A stretch of 64,000 nucleotides of DNA, taken from Prauserella salsuginis. GTDB taxonomy: Bacteria > Actinomycetota > Actinomycetes > Mycobacteriales > Pseudonocardiaceae. The stretch is taken from NCBI RefSeq assembly GCF_024648885.1, contig NZ_JANBBF010000008.1:62001-126000 (forward strand). Reading direction: 5' to 3'. Of this stretch, positions 42,743 to 50,908 are shown one piece after another. The position numbers and the translations under genes were made by a program. The stretch's first letter is position 1. The number at the start of each line of letters is the position of its first letter. Under the pieces are notes generated by a model. That model worked only from the letters and a program-made list of their open reading frames with translations, was not told the origin of the DNA and did no database searches.

Positions 42743-43504
42743 CTACGGCGCGCCGCGGCCGATGATCACGGTGGCGCCGAGGTCCTCGCACCGCTCCACG
42801 CGCGGCACGAGCCCCGCCCCGGCGAACGCCGCGGCCGCGCCGACGGCCTGCCGCTCGCTGGTCTCGCTCAGCACGTGGCCGCCGCGGGCGAGCCACGACG
42901 GCGCCTCACCTGCGAGCGCGCGGAGCGTGTCGAGCCCGTCGGCGCCGCCGTCGAGCGCGATCCCCGGTTCGTGGTCACGGGCCTCCGGCGGCATCGACGC
43001 GATCGCCTCCGACGGCACGTACGGCACGTTGGCCACGACGACGTCCACGGTGCCCCGCAGACCGGGCGGCAGCGCGGCGAACAGGTCGCCCTCGTGGACG
43101 CGACCGGGCAGGTTCCGGCGGGCGCACCGCACCGCGGCAGGGTCGAGGTCGGCGGCATGGACCGTCGCATCGGGACGTTCCGCCGCGACCGCCGCACCGA
43201 GCGCGCCGGACCCGCAACACAGGTCGACGACGACACCACCGGCCGGCAGCACCTCGAGGGCCTGCTCCACGAGGAAACCGGTCCGTTGCCGCGGCACGAA
43301 CACGCCCGGATCGACCGCCACGCGCAGCCCGCGGAAGGCGGCCCAGCCGAGCACGTACTCGAGGGGCTCGCCACCCACTCGGCGTGCGACCAGCCGCTCC
43401 AATTCCGCCGGGCCGGTGGCCGCGTCCTGCAGCAGCGCGGCCTCGTCCTCGGCGAACACGCATCCGGCGCTGCGGAGGGACGACACGATCGGCGATGGCG
43501 GCAC
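42743..43504 (-). CDS. PrmC/HemK-like N5-glutamine methyltransferase (substrate unknown)
   Basis: The 253-residue SAM-dependent methyltransferase is of the TIGR03704 type. It has an N-terminal helical domain with VGGEPLEYVLGWAAFRGL, a SAM motif VVDLCCGSGALGAAV, an acidic AADLDP and the catalytic-site motif NVPYVP in place of the NPPY of true PrmC. The change from NPPY to NVPY marks this subfamily, whose target protein is unknown. TAACCT lies six bases before the GTG, suggesting a leaderless mRNA. It lies nine bases downstream of the adenosine deaminase-like gene's stop, on the same strand. Confidence 0.92.
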   Translation of the reverse strand: MPPSPIVSSLRSAGCVFAEDEAALLQDAATGPAELERLVARRVGGEPLEYVLGWAAFRGLRVAVDPGVFVPRQRTGFLVEQALEVLPAGGVVVDLCCGSGALGAAVAAERPDATVHAADLDPAAVRCARRNLPGRVHEGDLFAALPPGLRGTVDVVVANVPYVPSEAIASMPPEARDHEPGIALDGGADGLDTLRALAGEAPSWLARGGHVLSETSERQAVGAAAAFAGAGLVPRVERCEDLGATVIIGRGAP

Positions 43505-43513
43505 CGCCTCAGG

Positions 43514-44458
43514 TTAGCGCCGCGTACGGCGGCCGAAGCGGGCGGTGAACCCGTGTCTGCGGATGCGCTCGGCCGCCTCGGCGCCCACCAGCTCTCGTGC
43601 GATGTCGAACTCGCGACTCAGGCGGGTGTTGCTGACCGACGGGTTGTCGGTGCACAGCGCCACCGGCACGCCCGCTGCAACGAGGGTGCCCAGCTGGTGG
43701 TGCCGCCGGTTCTCGGCCGCACCGGTCTGCACGTTGCTGGTGATCGCGACCTCGAGCGTGATGCCGTGGGCGGCGAGGTGGTCGAGCAGCCGCGGATCCT
43801 CGGCGGACCGCACTCCGTGGCCGATCCGCATCGGGCGCAGCTCCCGGACGGCGTTCCACACGCTCCCCGGACCGGCCGCCTCGCCGGCATGGATCGTGAC
43901 CGGCACGCCTGCGTCGTGGGCCAGGCCGAACGCGGGGGAGAACTGCGCGACGGGGTATCCCGCCTCATCACCCGCCAGGTCGACACCGACGAGCCGGTCG
44001 GCGTGCCGCAGGAGCCTGCGCATCTGCCGACCGGCAGAGTCCGGGCCTTCGTCACGCACGACGATGCCGATGAGCCCGACGTCGATCGGCAGCCCGTGGC
44101 CCGCGGCGGCATCGGTGACGACTTCGATGACGGCGTCGGCCTCCAGCCCTGTCTGAGCGGCGATGAACTGTGGGCTGAACCGGAACTCGACCGCGGTGAG
44201 CCCGTCGTCGCAGGCGTCCGCCACGGCCTCGTGGGTGATCCACCACCAGTCGTCGGTCATGGTCGCGAATTTCGCGGCGTTGTCGATCTTCGCCAGGTAG
44301 GGGAGCAGGTCGCCTTCACGGCCCGCCACGAACTCACTCCGGGACGCACGGGCGCCCGCCCGCGCGGCGAGGCGGTGCGCCGTGGACGGCCGGATCGAAC
44401 CTTCCAGATGCCGGTGCAGATCGATCAGCGGACCGGATTCGGGCAGCGGAATGGACAT
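43514..44458 (-). CDS. add: adenosine deaminase-family enzyme
   Basis: The 314-residue metal-dependent amidohydrolase has His15 and His17 (DLHRHLEGS), the proton-relay region VTIHAGEAAG, IGHGVRSAED and the metal Asp in CTDNPSVSNT. These are the zinc ligands and catalytic residues of adenosine or adenine deaminases. It is a little shorter than typical Add (about 335-360). The likely role is purine salvage, adenosine to inosine; substrate assignment from pattern alone is moderate because 6-aminodeoxyfutalosine deaminases look similar. Confidence 0.88.
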   Translation of the reverse strand: MSIPLPESGPLIDLHRHLEGSIRPSTAHRLAARAGARASRSEFVAGREGDLLPYLAKIDNAAKFATMTDDWWWITHEAVADACDDGLTAVEFRFSPQFIAAQTGLEADAVIEVVTDAAAGHGLPIDVGLIGIVVRDEGPDSAGRQMRRLLRHADRLVGVDLAGDEAGYPVAQFSPAFGLAHDAGVPVTIHAGEAAGPGSVWNAVRELRPMRIGHGVRSAEDPRLLDHLAAHGITLEVAITSNVQTGAAENRRHHQLGTLVAAGVPVALCTDNPSVSNTRLSREFDIARELVGAEAAERIRRHGFTARFGRRTRR

Positions 44459-44932
44459 GGATGAACGAAACCCTTCGCGACGAGCGGAACGCCGGGGCGA
44501 GACCCCGCAAGGCGACCGCTGGGAACCAGACACACCGAGGCAGGCACCGCAACCACCGGGCGATCGGACACCGTGGCGCCGGACGACACACACGCGCCGG
44601 AGCGCTGCACACCGCGACGTCACCGGCTCGCGACAGCGCCAACGCCGGGACAGCGCCGGGACGTCGCGGACGCCGACACACCGCGGGCATCCGACACACC
44701 GCGGGTGCGGTGCCGGGCGCTGGTCAGCCGCGAAGGTCCATGCGATAGCTGTGGTCGCCGAAGACCGCGAACACGCGATCGGCGTCGGCGCTCCGCACAG
44801 CAAGCATGGTCGGCATTCTAGACCGGCCGATGATCACCGTTCAACGCTCAGGGCGCTGTCGGCCGGTCCGTATCCGGCGACACCCGCTGCGGAGTACCGG
44901 ACCGCCACGACACCGGCACGCGAACGGTGCTG
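44459..44932. other. 474-base spacer with short direct repeats, no gene seen
   Basis: No frame has a recognisable product. The stretch is rich in CACCG/CGACA motifs and holds a 15-bp exact direct repeat (44673-44687 and 44691-44705). It separates two leftward genes and probably carries the promoter of the deaminase gene. Confidence 0.45.
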
Positions 44933-45754
44933 TCAGTGACAGTGAGGTCCGGATGCCGTCCCCGTCCCCGTGGTTCCGAGCTCGTCGGAGCGTCCGGCGT
45001 CGAGTCGCGACCACTGGGCGGTGGGCCGTCCGTCGGTCCGGTACTGGTCCTCGTCGGCCTCCCACTCGACCGGCCAGCCCACGGGCGAGTCTTCCCAGGC
45101 CTCCTGCCGCCCGTAGACGGTCAGGTCCAGCAGCGCCCAGCTGTAGTCCATCGCCTCGACGCCGCGGCGTGTGGTCCAGTAGGTCTCGAAGACACGGTCA
45201 CCGTCTCGCAGGTAGCACACCAGGTGGAACAAGCCGATCTCACGACCGACGAGGAGCGCGTCGAGGGAGGGCTGTGCCGAGTACCACGGCATGTCCCAGC
45301 CCATGAAGTCGCGATAACGGAGGCTCTCGTCGTAGCTCACCCGGGCGTCGGCCCCGTCGACGGCGACGTTGCGGCCCTGGCAGAAGACTGCATAGGTGGC
45401 GCCGCGGGAGTGCAGATAGGACAGTTCGCCGACCTGGCTCGTGTACACCGTGCAGCCCTCGCACTGCTCGGCCGCGGGTCTGCCGGGGTTCCACATGAAG
45501 TAGTAGGCGATGAGCTGTCGGCGGCCTTCGAACGCGTCGAGCAGGGTCAGCGGCCCGGCAGGGCCGAGCAGCTCCAGGCCGGCGTCCATCTCGACCATGG
45601 GCAGCCGCCGCCGCGCCGAGGCGATCGCGTCACCCTCGCGGGTGTGCGCCTTCTCCCGCACGCGCAGCTCATCCAGTTCGGCCTGGAAAGTGGCCCGGTC
45701 GACCACCGCCGGCAACGCCGGCGCATCGTGGGCCGTGGTGTCACGATCAGTCAT
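44933..45754 (-). CDS. DUF899 thioredoxin-like family protein
   Basis: The 273-residue protein shows the DUF899 layout: an N-terminal helical segment (ATFQAELDELRVREKAHTREGD), then a thioredoxin-like core with QLIAYYFMWNP and the cysteine motif EQCEGCTVYTSQVGEL. Trp-rich strands follow (FMGWDMPWYSA; ETYWTTRRGVEAMDYSWALLDLTVYGRQ). Function unknown; the CxxC suggests redox activity. ATG 45754 is the family-like start; residues from 45862 are Arg-rich and unlikely. Confidence 0.92.
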   Translation of the reverse strand: MTDRDTTAHDAPALPAVVDRATFQAELDELRVREKAHTREGDAIASARRRLPMVEMDAGLELLGPAGPLTLLDAFEGRRQLIAYYFMWNPGRPAAEQCEGCTVYTSQVGELSYLHSRGATYAVFCQGRNVAVDGADARVSYDESLRYRDFMGWDMPWYSAQPSLDALLVGREIGLFHLVCYLRDGDRVFETYWTTRRGVEAMDYSWALLDLTVYGRQEAWEDSPVGWPVEWEADEDQYRTDGRPTAQWSRLDAGRSDELGTTGTGTASGPHCH

Positions 45755-45910
45755 GGCGTCGTCCGCTCGTCGGATGCGCTCATTGTGACGCGTGCACGAC
45801 ACCGCCGCACCGGGTACGACACCGAACCGACGGCCACTCGACCGCGCGACTGCCCGGGGCAACTGGCAGAACCGGCGCCGTGCGCGGCTGCGACCGGCCC
45901 CGGCCGCGGC

Positions 45911-47314
45911 TCATTCGGGAAGCCAGCCCCGGTCACGCAGTTCGGCGGTGAACCGCCGGTAGGACTCCTCGAGCCGGTCGCGCTGTGCCGGGTCGGGATC
46001 GACGACCATGCCACCCGCGTCGATCCGCGCGGACACCTCGGACAGTCCTCCGGGCGCGGTGCCTGCTGCGGCCAGCAACGCCGCGCCGTAGGCGGTCTCG
46101 GCGTGCGCCGACACCTGCATGCTCCGGCCGGTCACGGTCGCGCGGATCGTGGTCCACAGCGTGCTCGCACTGCCGCCCCCGGCGGCGAGCAACGGCCCGC
46201 GGACGTCCACGCCGAGGTCACGGATGTGTTCGAGCGCGAGACGTTCGAGAAACGCGACGCCTTCGAGCCGGGCCCGGTGGAGCTCGACGTCGTCGGCGGG
46301 ATCGCCGACGACGAATCCGGTCGCCTCCGGTGCCGGGAACGGGAACCGTTCGCCGTGCCGTGCCAAGGGGTAGGCCAGCATCCGGGCCGGGCCACGCGCG
46401 GCCGCCTCGTCGTCGAGCCGCGCGAGATCACCGGTCACGCCCTCGCCGCCGGTGTTGGACGCGCCGCCGGCGAGCCACCAACCGTCCGGATGCCGATGGC
46501 TGTACAACGCGCCCCACGGGTCGGCGACGAGCCGTTCGGTGACGCCTTTCAGTACGTACGTCGTCCCGAGGATGCCCACGAACCGGCCCGGCTGTGCCGC
46601 GCCGGTGGCGAGCTGCGCGGCACAGCCGTCGGTCATGCCTGCGACCACCGGGCATCCTTTCGGCAGTCCCGCGACGGGCCGCTGCGTCTCACCGAGCAGG
46701 CGGGTCGGGGCCACGACCTCGGGCAGCCACGACGCCGGCACTCCCAGTGCGTCGAACACCTCCCACGCCCACTCGCCGCGGACCGGGTCGTAACCGCTCT
46801 TGAGTGTGTGCGACCAGTCAGCGGCGACCGGCCGGCCCGTGAGCGCCGCACCGATGAGCTCGGGTGTGTGCACGACGCCGGCCGCGTCGGGGTACGCCGC
46901 GTGCAGCCACGCGATCCGGCCGAGCGCCGCGGTCGGGGAGACCGTCATTCCGAGTGCGGCCCAGCGCTGGGCACCGGCCTCCGCGGCGACGGTGTTCTCC
47001 TGCGCGGCCCGCCGGTCGTCGTACATGAGCGCGGGTGACGCCGGTTCGCCGTGACGGTCGACCGCGACGATCGTGCCGGACGTCGCCGACACGGCCACCG
47101 CTTCGACCGGGCCCACCTCGGGACGCTCACACACCCGCCGGATCGCCGACTCCGCCGCGGGCCACCAGGTGCGGGCGTCCTGCTCGCTGTGCCCTTCGGG
47201 CGAACGGACGGGGCGGGGCAGGTCCGCGGCGGCGCGGGCGAGAACAGCGCCGTCGGGGGCGACCGCGAAGGCCCGGACCCCCGCGGTCGCCACGTCGATG
47301 CCGACGACCGTCAC
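45911..47314 (-). CDS. FGGY-family carbohydrate kinase (first of two)
   Basis: The 467-residue sugar kinase has two actin-like ATPase domains. Visible parts are the phosphate-1 motif VVGIDVATAGVRAF, the catalytic-Asp region AGMTDGCAAQLATGA, the phosphate-2 region GILGTTYVLKG and the adenosine motif AAGGGSASTLWTTIRA. The overall look is closest to xylulokinase-type enzymes acting on polyols or ketoses. The GTG start overlaps the stop of the polyol-permease gene (GTGA), so uptake and kinase are coupled, which supports a role in phosphorylating the imported sugar or polyol. The frame continues to 48235 but that part shadows the permease. Confidence 0.94.
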   Translation of the reverse strand: MTVVGIDVATAGVRAFAVAPDGAVLARAAADLPRPVRSPEGHSEQDARTWWPAAESAIRRVCERPEVGPVEAVAVSATSGTIVAVDRHGEPASPALMYDDRRAAQENTVAAEAGAQRWAALGMTVSPTAALGRIAWLHAAYPDAAGVVHTPELIGAALTGRPVAADWSHTLKSGYDPVRGEWAWEVFDALGVPASWLPEVVAPTRLLGETQRPVAGLPKGCPVVAGMTDGCAAQLATGAAQPGRFVGILGTTYVLKGVTERLVADPWGALYSHRHPDGWWLAGGASNTGGEGVTGDLARLDDEAAARGPARMLAYPLARHGERFPFPAPEATGFVVGDPADDVELHRARLEGVAFLERLALEHIRDLGVDVRGPLLAAGGGSASTLWTTIRATVTGRSMQVSAHAETAYGAALLAAAGTAPGGLSEVSARIDAGGMVVDPDPAQRDRLEESYRRFTAELRDRGWLPE

Positions 47315-48663
47315 CGCGGCACCACCGCTTCGTCGGTGACCTCCTCGGTGACCGCCTGCAGGTTCGTGTCCTTCGCGATGGCCTCCTCGGTGGCCTCCGG
47401 GAGTTTGAGGAACCGCACGATCACCGCGGCCACCACGTACAGCGCCGAGAAGATGATCACCACGCCTGCGGCTCCGGTCGGCCCGAGGAACAGGCTCACG
47501 ATCGCGGGCCCGACGAAGGTCGCGGCACCGGCACCGAGGTTCAGCAACGCCATCGCACCGCCCTTGTTCTCGGGCGCCAGCGACGGCAGCAACGCCGAGA
47601 TCGGCACGAACCCTGCCAGCGTCGCCCCGTACAGCGCGCCGACGAGCAGGGCCACCCAGTAGTAGTCGGCACCGAGGGCGAGCGGCACGAAGTAGAGCAG
47701 GAGGATCGAGACGGCACAGCCGACGGCGCCGAACCAGAAGATCGTCGTGCGCCAGCCGATCTTGTCGGAGACGACGCCGAAGATCAGGTTGAACACGATG
47801 TTCGTGCCGTAGATGACCGACACGAGCAGCAGCCAACGTGCTTCGCCGAAGCCGATCTGGTGGGCGAAGATCGTCGGGAAGAACACGAGCATGCCGAACT
47901 CGGGTGCGGTGTTGATGACGCGCGCGATCATGCCGAGCCCGACCTGCGGCTTCTGCCACGCGATCGACACGCTCGAGACTAGACTCTGCACGGGTTTCAC
48001 CTCGGGCGGAGCGAGGCGCTGGAAGCCGGTGCGCTCCCGCACGCCGAGCAAGCAGACCAGGCCGCCGAGTCCGAGGATGCCGATGGAGAGCCAGAGCGTG
48101 CCGTAGTGGCCGAAGATCGGGTTGGTGACGCTCGCGACGAGCGAGCCCAGGGTCGGCAGTCCGCCGGTGAAGGCGAAGTAGAACCATCCGACGGCGGCTC
48201 CCAGCCGCGCGACCGGTGCCACTGCCGTGATCCACACCAGGAACCCGAACGCGAACATCGGGTAGCCGAACCCGCGGATACCGTAGAACACCATCATCAG
48301 TGCGTAGTTCTCACCGGTGACCGCGATCGCGAGGAACAGGACGTCGAACACCAGCCAGATGGCGAGGCCGAGCATCATGACCCGGCGCGGCCCCCACAGT
48401 TCGGACAGGGCGCCGGACAGCCAGGACGCGAGCATCACGGCGACGCCGTACACGGTGATCACGTACGACGCGCGGATGTCGGTTCCGGCGCCGTGATCGG
48501 CCATGAACGGCGCGATGAACCCGGATTCGACGCCGTCACCGATCATGAACAGGAGCAGGCCCACGTAGCCGAACAGCAACGGCGCGGGAAGGCCCCACTT
48601 CTCGAGTAACCCGCGGAACCCTCCGCCGGATCCGGACAACGTCGGTGTTGTCTGCGCAGTCAT
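47311..48663 (-). CDS. MFS polyol permease, RbtT-like
   Basis: The 450-residue 12-segment transporter begins LPAPLLFGYVGLLLFMIGDGVESG, characteristic of the polyol permease group that includes ribitol and D-arabinitol transporters. Loop motif SGALSELWGPRRVMMLG is visible. The ATG has GGAGG six bases upstream. It is the first gene of a leftward two-gene operon with the FGGY kinase. The promoter region carries paired TGTGAT elements, probably operators of the neighbouring DeoR protein. Confidence 0.93.
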   Translation of the reverse strand: MTAQTTPTLSGSGGGFRGLLEKWGLPAPLLFGYVGLLLFMIGDGVESGFIAPFMADHGAGTDIRASYVITVYGVAVMLASWLSGALSELWGPRRVMMLGLAIWLVFDVLFLAIAVTGENYALMMVFYGIRGFGYPMFAFGFLVWITAVAPVARLGAAVGWFYFAFTGGLPTLGSLVASVTNPIFGHYGTLWLSIGILGLGGLVCLLGVRERTGFQRLAPPEVKPVQSLVSSVSIAWQKPQVGLGMIARVINTAPEFGMLVFFPTIFAHQIGFGEARWLLLVSVIYGTNIVFNLIFGVVSDKIGWRTTIFWFGAVGCAVSILLLYFVPLALGADYYWVALLVGALYGATLAGFVPISALLPSLAPENKGGAMALLNLGAGAATFVGPAIVSLFLGPTGAAGVVIIFSALYVVAAVIVRFLKLPEATEEAIAKDTNLQAVTEEVTDEAVVPR

Positions 48664-48701
48664 CTTGCCTCCATGGGTGTCGCTCGCAGCATCATCACCC
48701 A

Positions 48702-48731
48702 TGTGATGTTCACAGACAAGATGTGATTTCA
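48702..48731 (-). promoter_or_regulatory. operator candidate at the permease-kinase promoter
   Basis: TGTGATGTTCACA (48702-48714) is a 13-base palindrome with 5-bp arms. TGTGATTTCA (48722-48731) repeats its left half exactly 20 bp away, two helical turns. On the minus strand they overlap a plausible promoter, TTGTCT-17-GATGAT. The palindrome matches the one at 50194-50206 at 9 of 13 positions. Confidence 0.6.
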
Positions 48732-48747
48732 GGTTTCCGTGGCGCCG

Positions 48748-49548
48748 TCAGAGCGGCGCGACGTCCACCTCCGTGCGGTTACGCAGCTCCTCCACCGTCG
48801 CCTCCGGGGTGCTCGAGTCCACGATCAGCCGGTGGTAGTCGGTGACGGGCGCGAGCCGGTGCAGTGCGGTGCGTGCCATCTTGCTCGAGTCCATCAGCAG
48901 CACGCGGTTCTGCGCGCTCTGCAGCATGGCCCGCTTGACCATCACGATCTCGGGCTCCTGGTGGAACGTCAGCTCGGTGTTCATCGCCGACGTCGAGACG
49001 AACGTCGTGTCCACGGTGAGCCGTTCGACCGCCTCCAGGCACGGCATGCCGAGGAAGGCGTCGTGCGTGGGCGAGTAGTCGCCGCCGATCGCGATCAGGC
49101 GCACGTCCTCGACGTCCTTGAGCACGTCGATCGCCCGGAGGTAGTTCGTCGCGACGGTCAACGGCGTGACCTCGCCGAGCAGCTTCGCCAGCGCGAGGGC
49201 GCTCGTCGAGTCGTCCAGCAGGATCGACATCCCCGGTTCCACATAGGTCAGTGCCTGCCGGGCGATGGCGGCCTTGGCGTCGACGTTGGCATTGAGGCGG
49301 TACTCGGAGTTGCTCTCGAACACCGTCGACGGCTGTGCGGACACCCCGCCGCGAAACTTGCGCAGCAGGCCGCGGCGCGCGAGCTCGTCGAGGTCACGGT
49401 GGACCGTCATCACACTGACACCCGTCAACTCGGCCAGCTCCGCCGCCGACGCCGAGCCGTTGTTCACCACGTAGTCGGTGATGCGCTGCTGCCTGCCGGC
49501 GCGCTGCCCCGCACTCTTGTCGCTCTTCTCCGTCACGCGGCCCAGCAT
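48748..49548 (-). CDS. DeoR-family transcriptional regulator
   Basis: The 266-residue protein has an N-terminal HTH (about residues 20-75: RQQRITDYVVNNGSASAAEL, then VSVMTVHRDLDELARRGLLRKFRGG) and a C-terminal sugar-phosphate sensor domain (DeoRC: SILLDDSTSALALAKLL; TVDTTFVSTSAMNTEL; MDSSKMARTAL). DeoR proteins usually repress sugar-phosphate catabolism until a phosphorylated intermediate binds. It sits between the permease-kinase operon and the divergent catabolic operon and most likely controls both. It follows the phosphatase gene with a one-base gap. A GTG at 49536 is an alternative start. Confidence 0.95.
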   Translation of the reverse strand: MLGRVTEKSDKSAGQRAGRQQRITDYVVNNGSASAAELAELTGVSVMTVHRDLDELARRGLLRKFRGGVSAQPSTVFESNSEYRLNANVDAKAAIARQALTYVEPGMSILLDDSTSALALAKLLGEVTPLTVATNYLRAIDVLKDVEDVRLIAIGGDYSPTHDAFLGMPCLEAVERLTVDTTFVSTSAMNTELTFHQEPEIVMVKRAMLQSAQNRVLLMDSSKMARTALHRLAPVTDYHRLIVDSSTPEATVEELRNRTEVDVAPL

Positions 49549-49549
49549 C

Positions 49550-50161
49550 TCATTCCGCGGGCGCGTTCAGCCGGTACAGGCTGGCGTGTCCTGCCTCGAT
49601 GCCGACCTCGGTGATCGCGCCGTTCTCCAACCGGGGCAGTGCGCGGCGGTAGTTCGACAGCGGGATGCCGAGGAGCCGGCACAGCGCCAACCGCAGCAGG
49701 GTGTTGTGTGCCACCACCAGGGCTCGACCCCCTGCACCCTCGGCCCGTTCCGCGATACCGGCGAGGGCGGTCACCGCGCGATCGGCAACCGTCGCGGGCG
49801 GCTCGGCGTCCGGAAAGGCGCCCGCGACCGGGTCGGCGCGGAACCGCTCGACCACGGCGGCCGGCAGTTCGGCGAGCGTGCGGCCCTCGGCCAGGCCGAA
49901 GTGCGCCTCCCGCAGCTCCGGTTCGACGCCGACCGGCAGGCCCAGGGCGAAGCCGACCGGCTCGGCCGTCGCCATCGCCCTGCGCAACGGGGAGGCGTGA
50001 ATCGCCACGGGAGGTTCGGCGGCGCCCGCGATGCGCCGGGCCAGCGCCGCAGCTTGCGCCGCACCGCGCTCGGTCAGTGCCACGTCACTGCTTCCCGCGT
50101 ACCGGTTCTCGGCGTGCCACGTGGTTTCCCCGTGCCGAACCAGCAGTAGTCGAGCTCCCAT
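49550..50161 (-). CDS. histidine phosphatase (phosphoglycerate-mutase-like)
   Basis: The 203-residue enzyme has the phosphohistidine motif LLLVRHGETTWHAENRYAG (His at about residue 10), a second catalytic region HASPLRRAMATAEP, an acid-base Glu in EAHFGLAEGRTLAEL and the late His in VVAHNTLLRLAL. It removes phosphate from a small molecule; the target is unknown but in this locus is probably a sugar phosphate. GGAGG seven bases before the ATG supports the start. It is the first gene of the phosphatase-DeoR pair and divergent from the catabolic operon. Confidence 0.94.
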   Translation of the reverse strand: MGARLLLVRHGETTWHAENRYAGSSDVALTERGAAQAAALARRIAGAAEPPVAIHASPLRRAMATAEPVGFALGLPVGVEPELREAHFGLAEGRTLAELPAAVVERFRADPVAGAFPDAEPPATVADRAVTALAGIAERAEGAGGRALVVAHNTLLRLALCRLLGIPLSNYRRALPRLENGAITEVGIEAGHASLYRLNAPAE

Positions 50162-50173
50162 GCAGAACCTCCG

Positions 50174-50206
50174 GTGACAAATCGCGACTCTGGTGTTAAT
50201 TTAACA
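50174..50206 (+). promoter_or_regulatory. catabolic-operon promoter with TGTTAATTTAACA operator
   Basis: GTGACA (50174-50179), 17 bases and TAATTT (50197-50202) form a candidate promoter for the HAD-led operon. The perfect 13-bp palindrome TGTTAA-T-TTAACA (50194-50206) covers the -10 region. It resembles the classical DeoR operator half-site TGTTAGAA and the site at 48702-48714. A repressor here would also sit near the divergent phosphatase-DeoR promoter, giving autoregulation. Confidence 0.7.
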
Positions 50207-50230
50207 TCTGCGACGTGAAAGGGGCTGTGA

Positions 50231-50908
50231 ATGACGTTCGGCGCGGTCGTGTTCGACCTCGACGGAGTACTGGTCGAGAGTGAACACCTCTGGGAAGAGA
50301 ACTGGGTCGCCTACGCCGCGCGACACGGTGTGAAATGGACGGCCGAGGACACCGCGACGGTGCAGGGGATGAGCGCGCCCGAATGGGCCGCGTATCTCGC
50401 CGACCGCAGCGGCACGACCGAGACCACGAAGCAGGTCGAGGACGCGGTGGTCGACGGCATGATCGCCTCGATCGAGGCGGGCGAGGCGCCCCTGCTGGCC
50501 GGTGCGGACGCCATGGTGCGCGGCGTCGCCGCCCGCGCACCCATCGCGCTCGCGTCCTCGGCGGCGCGCCGGGTGATCGATGCCGTGCTGGCCACGCACG
50601 ACCTGACCGGCGAGTTCAGCGCCACCGTGTCGAGCGCCGAGGTGCCGCGGGGCAAGCCGAGCCCCGATGTGTACGCCGAGGCCGCCTCGCGGCTGGGGCT
50701 GCCGGGCACGCGCTGCCTCGGGGTGGAGGACTCGAGCAACGGGATCCGGGCGGCCGCGGCCGCCGGACTCACCGTCGTGGCACTGCCCAACCCGACCTAC
50801 CCACCGAAGCCGGACGCACTCGAACTCGCGGCCGCCGTTGCGGCCGACAACGACGACGTCCGCCGAACCCTGCTCGCCTACCTCGCCGGAGAGTTGGTGC
50901 GATCATGA
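50231..50908 (+). CDS. HAD-superfamily phosphatase / phosphomutase-like hydrolase
   Basis: The 225-residue protein of the beta-phosphoglucomutase-like HAD group has the nucleophile motif VVFDLDGVLVESE (Asp8, Asp10), motif II Ser in ALASSAAR, motif III Lys in PRGKPSPDVY and motif IV VEDSSNGIRAA. AAAGGGG precedes the ATG. It is the first gene of the divergent catabolic operon and overlaps the next gene by four bases (ATGA). It may dephosphorylate or isomerise a pathway intermediate, or remove a dead-end sugar phosphate. Confidence 0.93.
   Translation: MTFGAVVFDLDGVLVESEHLWEENWVAYAARHGVKWTAEDTATVQGMSAPEWAAYLADRSGTTETTKQVEDAVVDGMIASIEAGEAPLLAGADAMVRGVAARAPIALASSAARRVIDAVLATHDLTGEFSATVSSAEVPRGKPSPDVYAEAASRLGLPGTRCLGVEDSSNGIRAAAAAGLTVVALPNPTYPPKPDALELAAAVAADNDDVRRTLLAYLAGELVRS

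Noticed and set aside
44459-44932. A small gene in the gap upstream of the deaminase
   Set aside because: Frames on both strands give Arg/Thr/Pro-rich products without motifs, ribosome sites or plausible starts.
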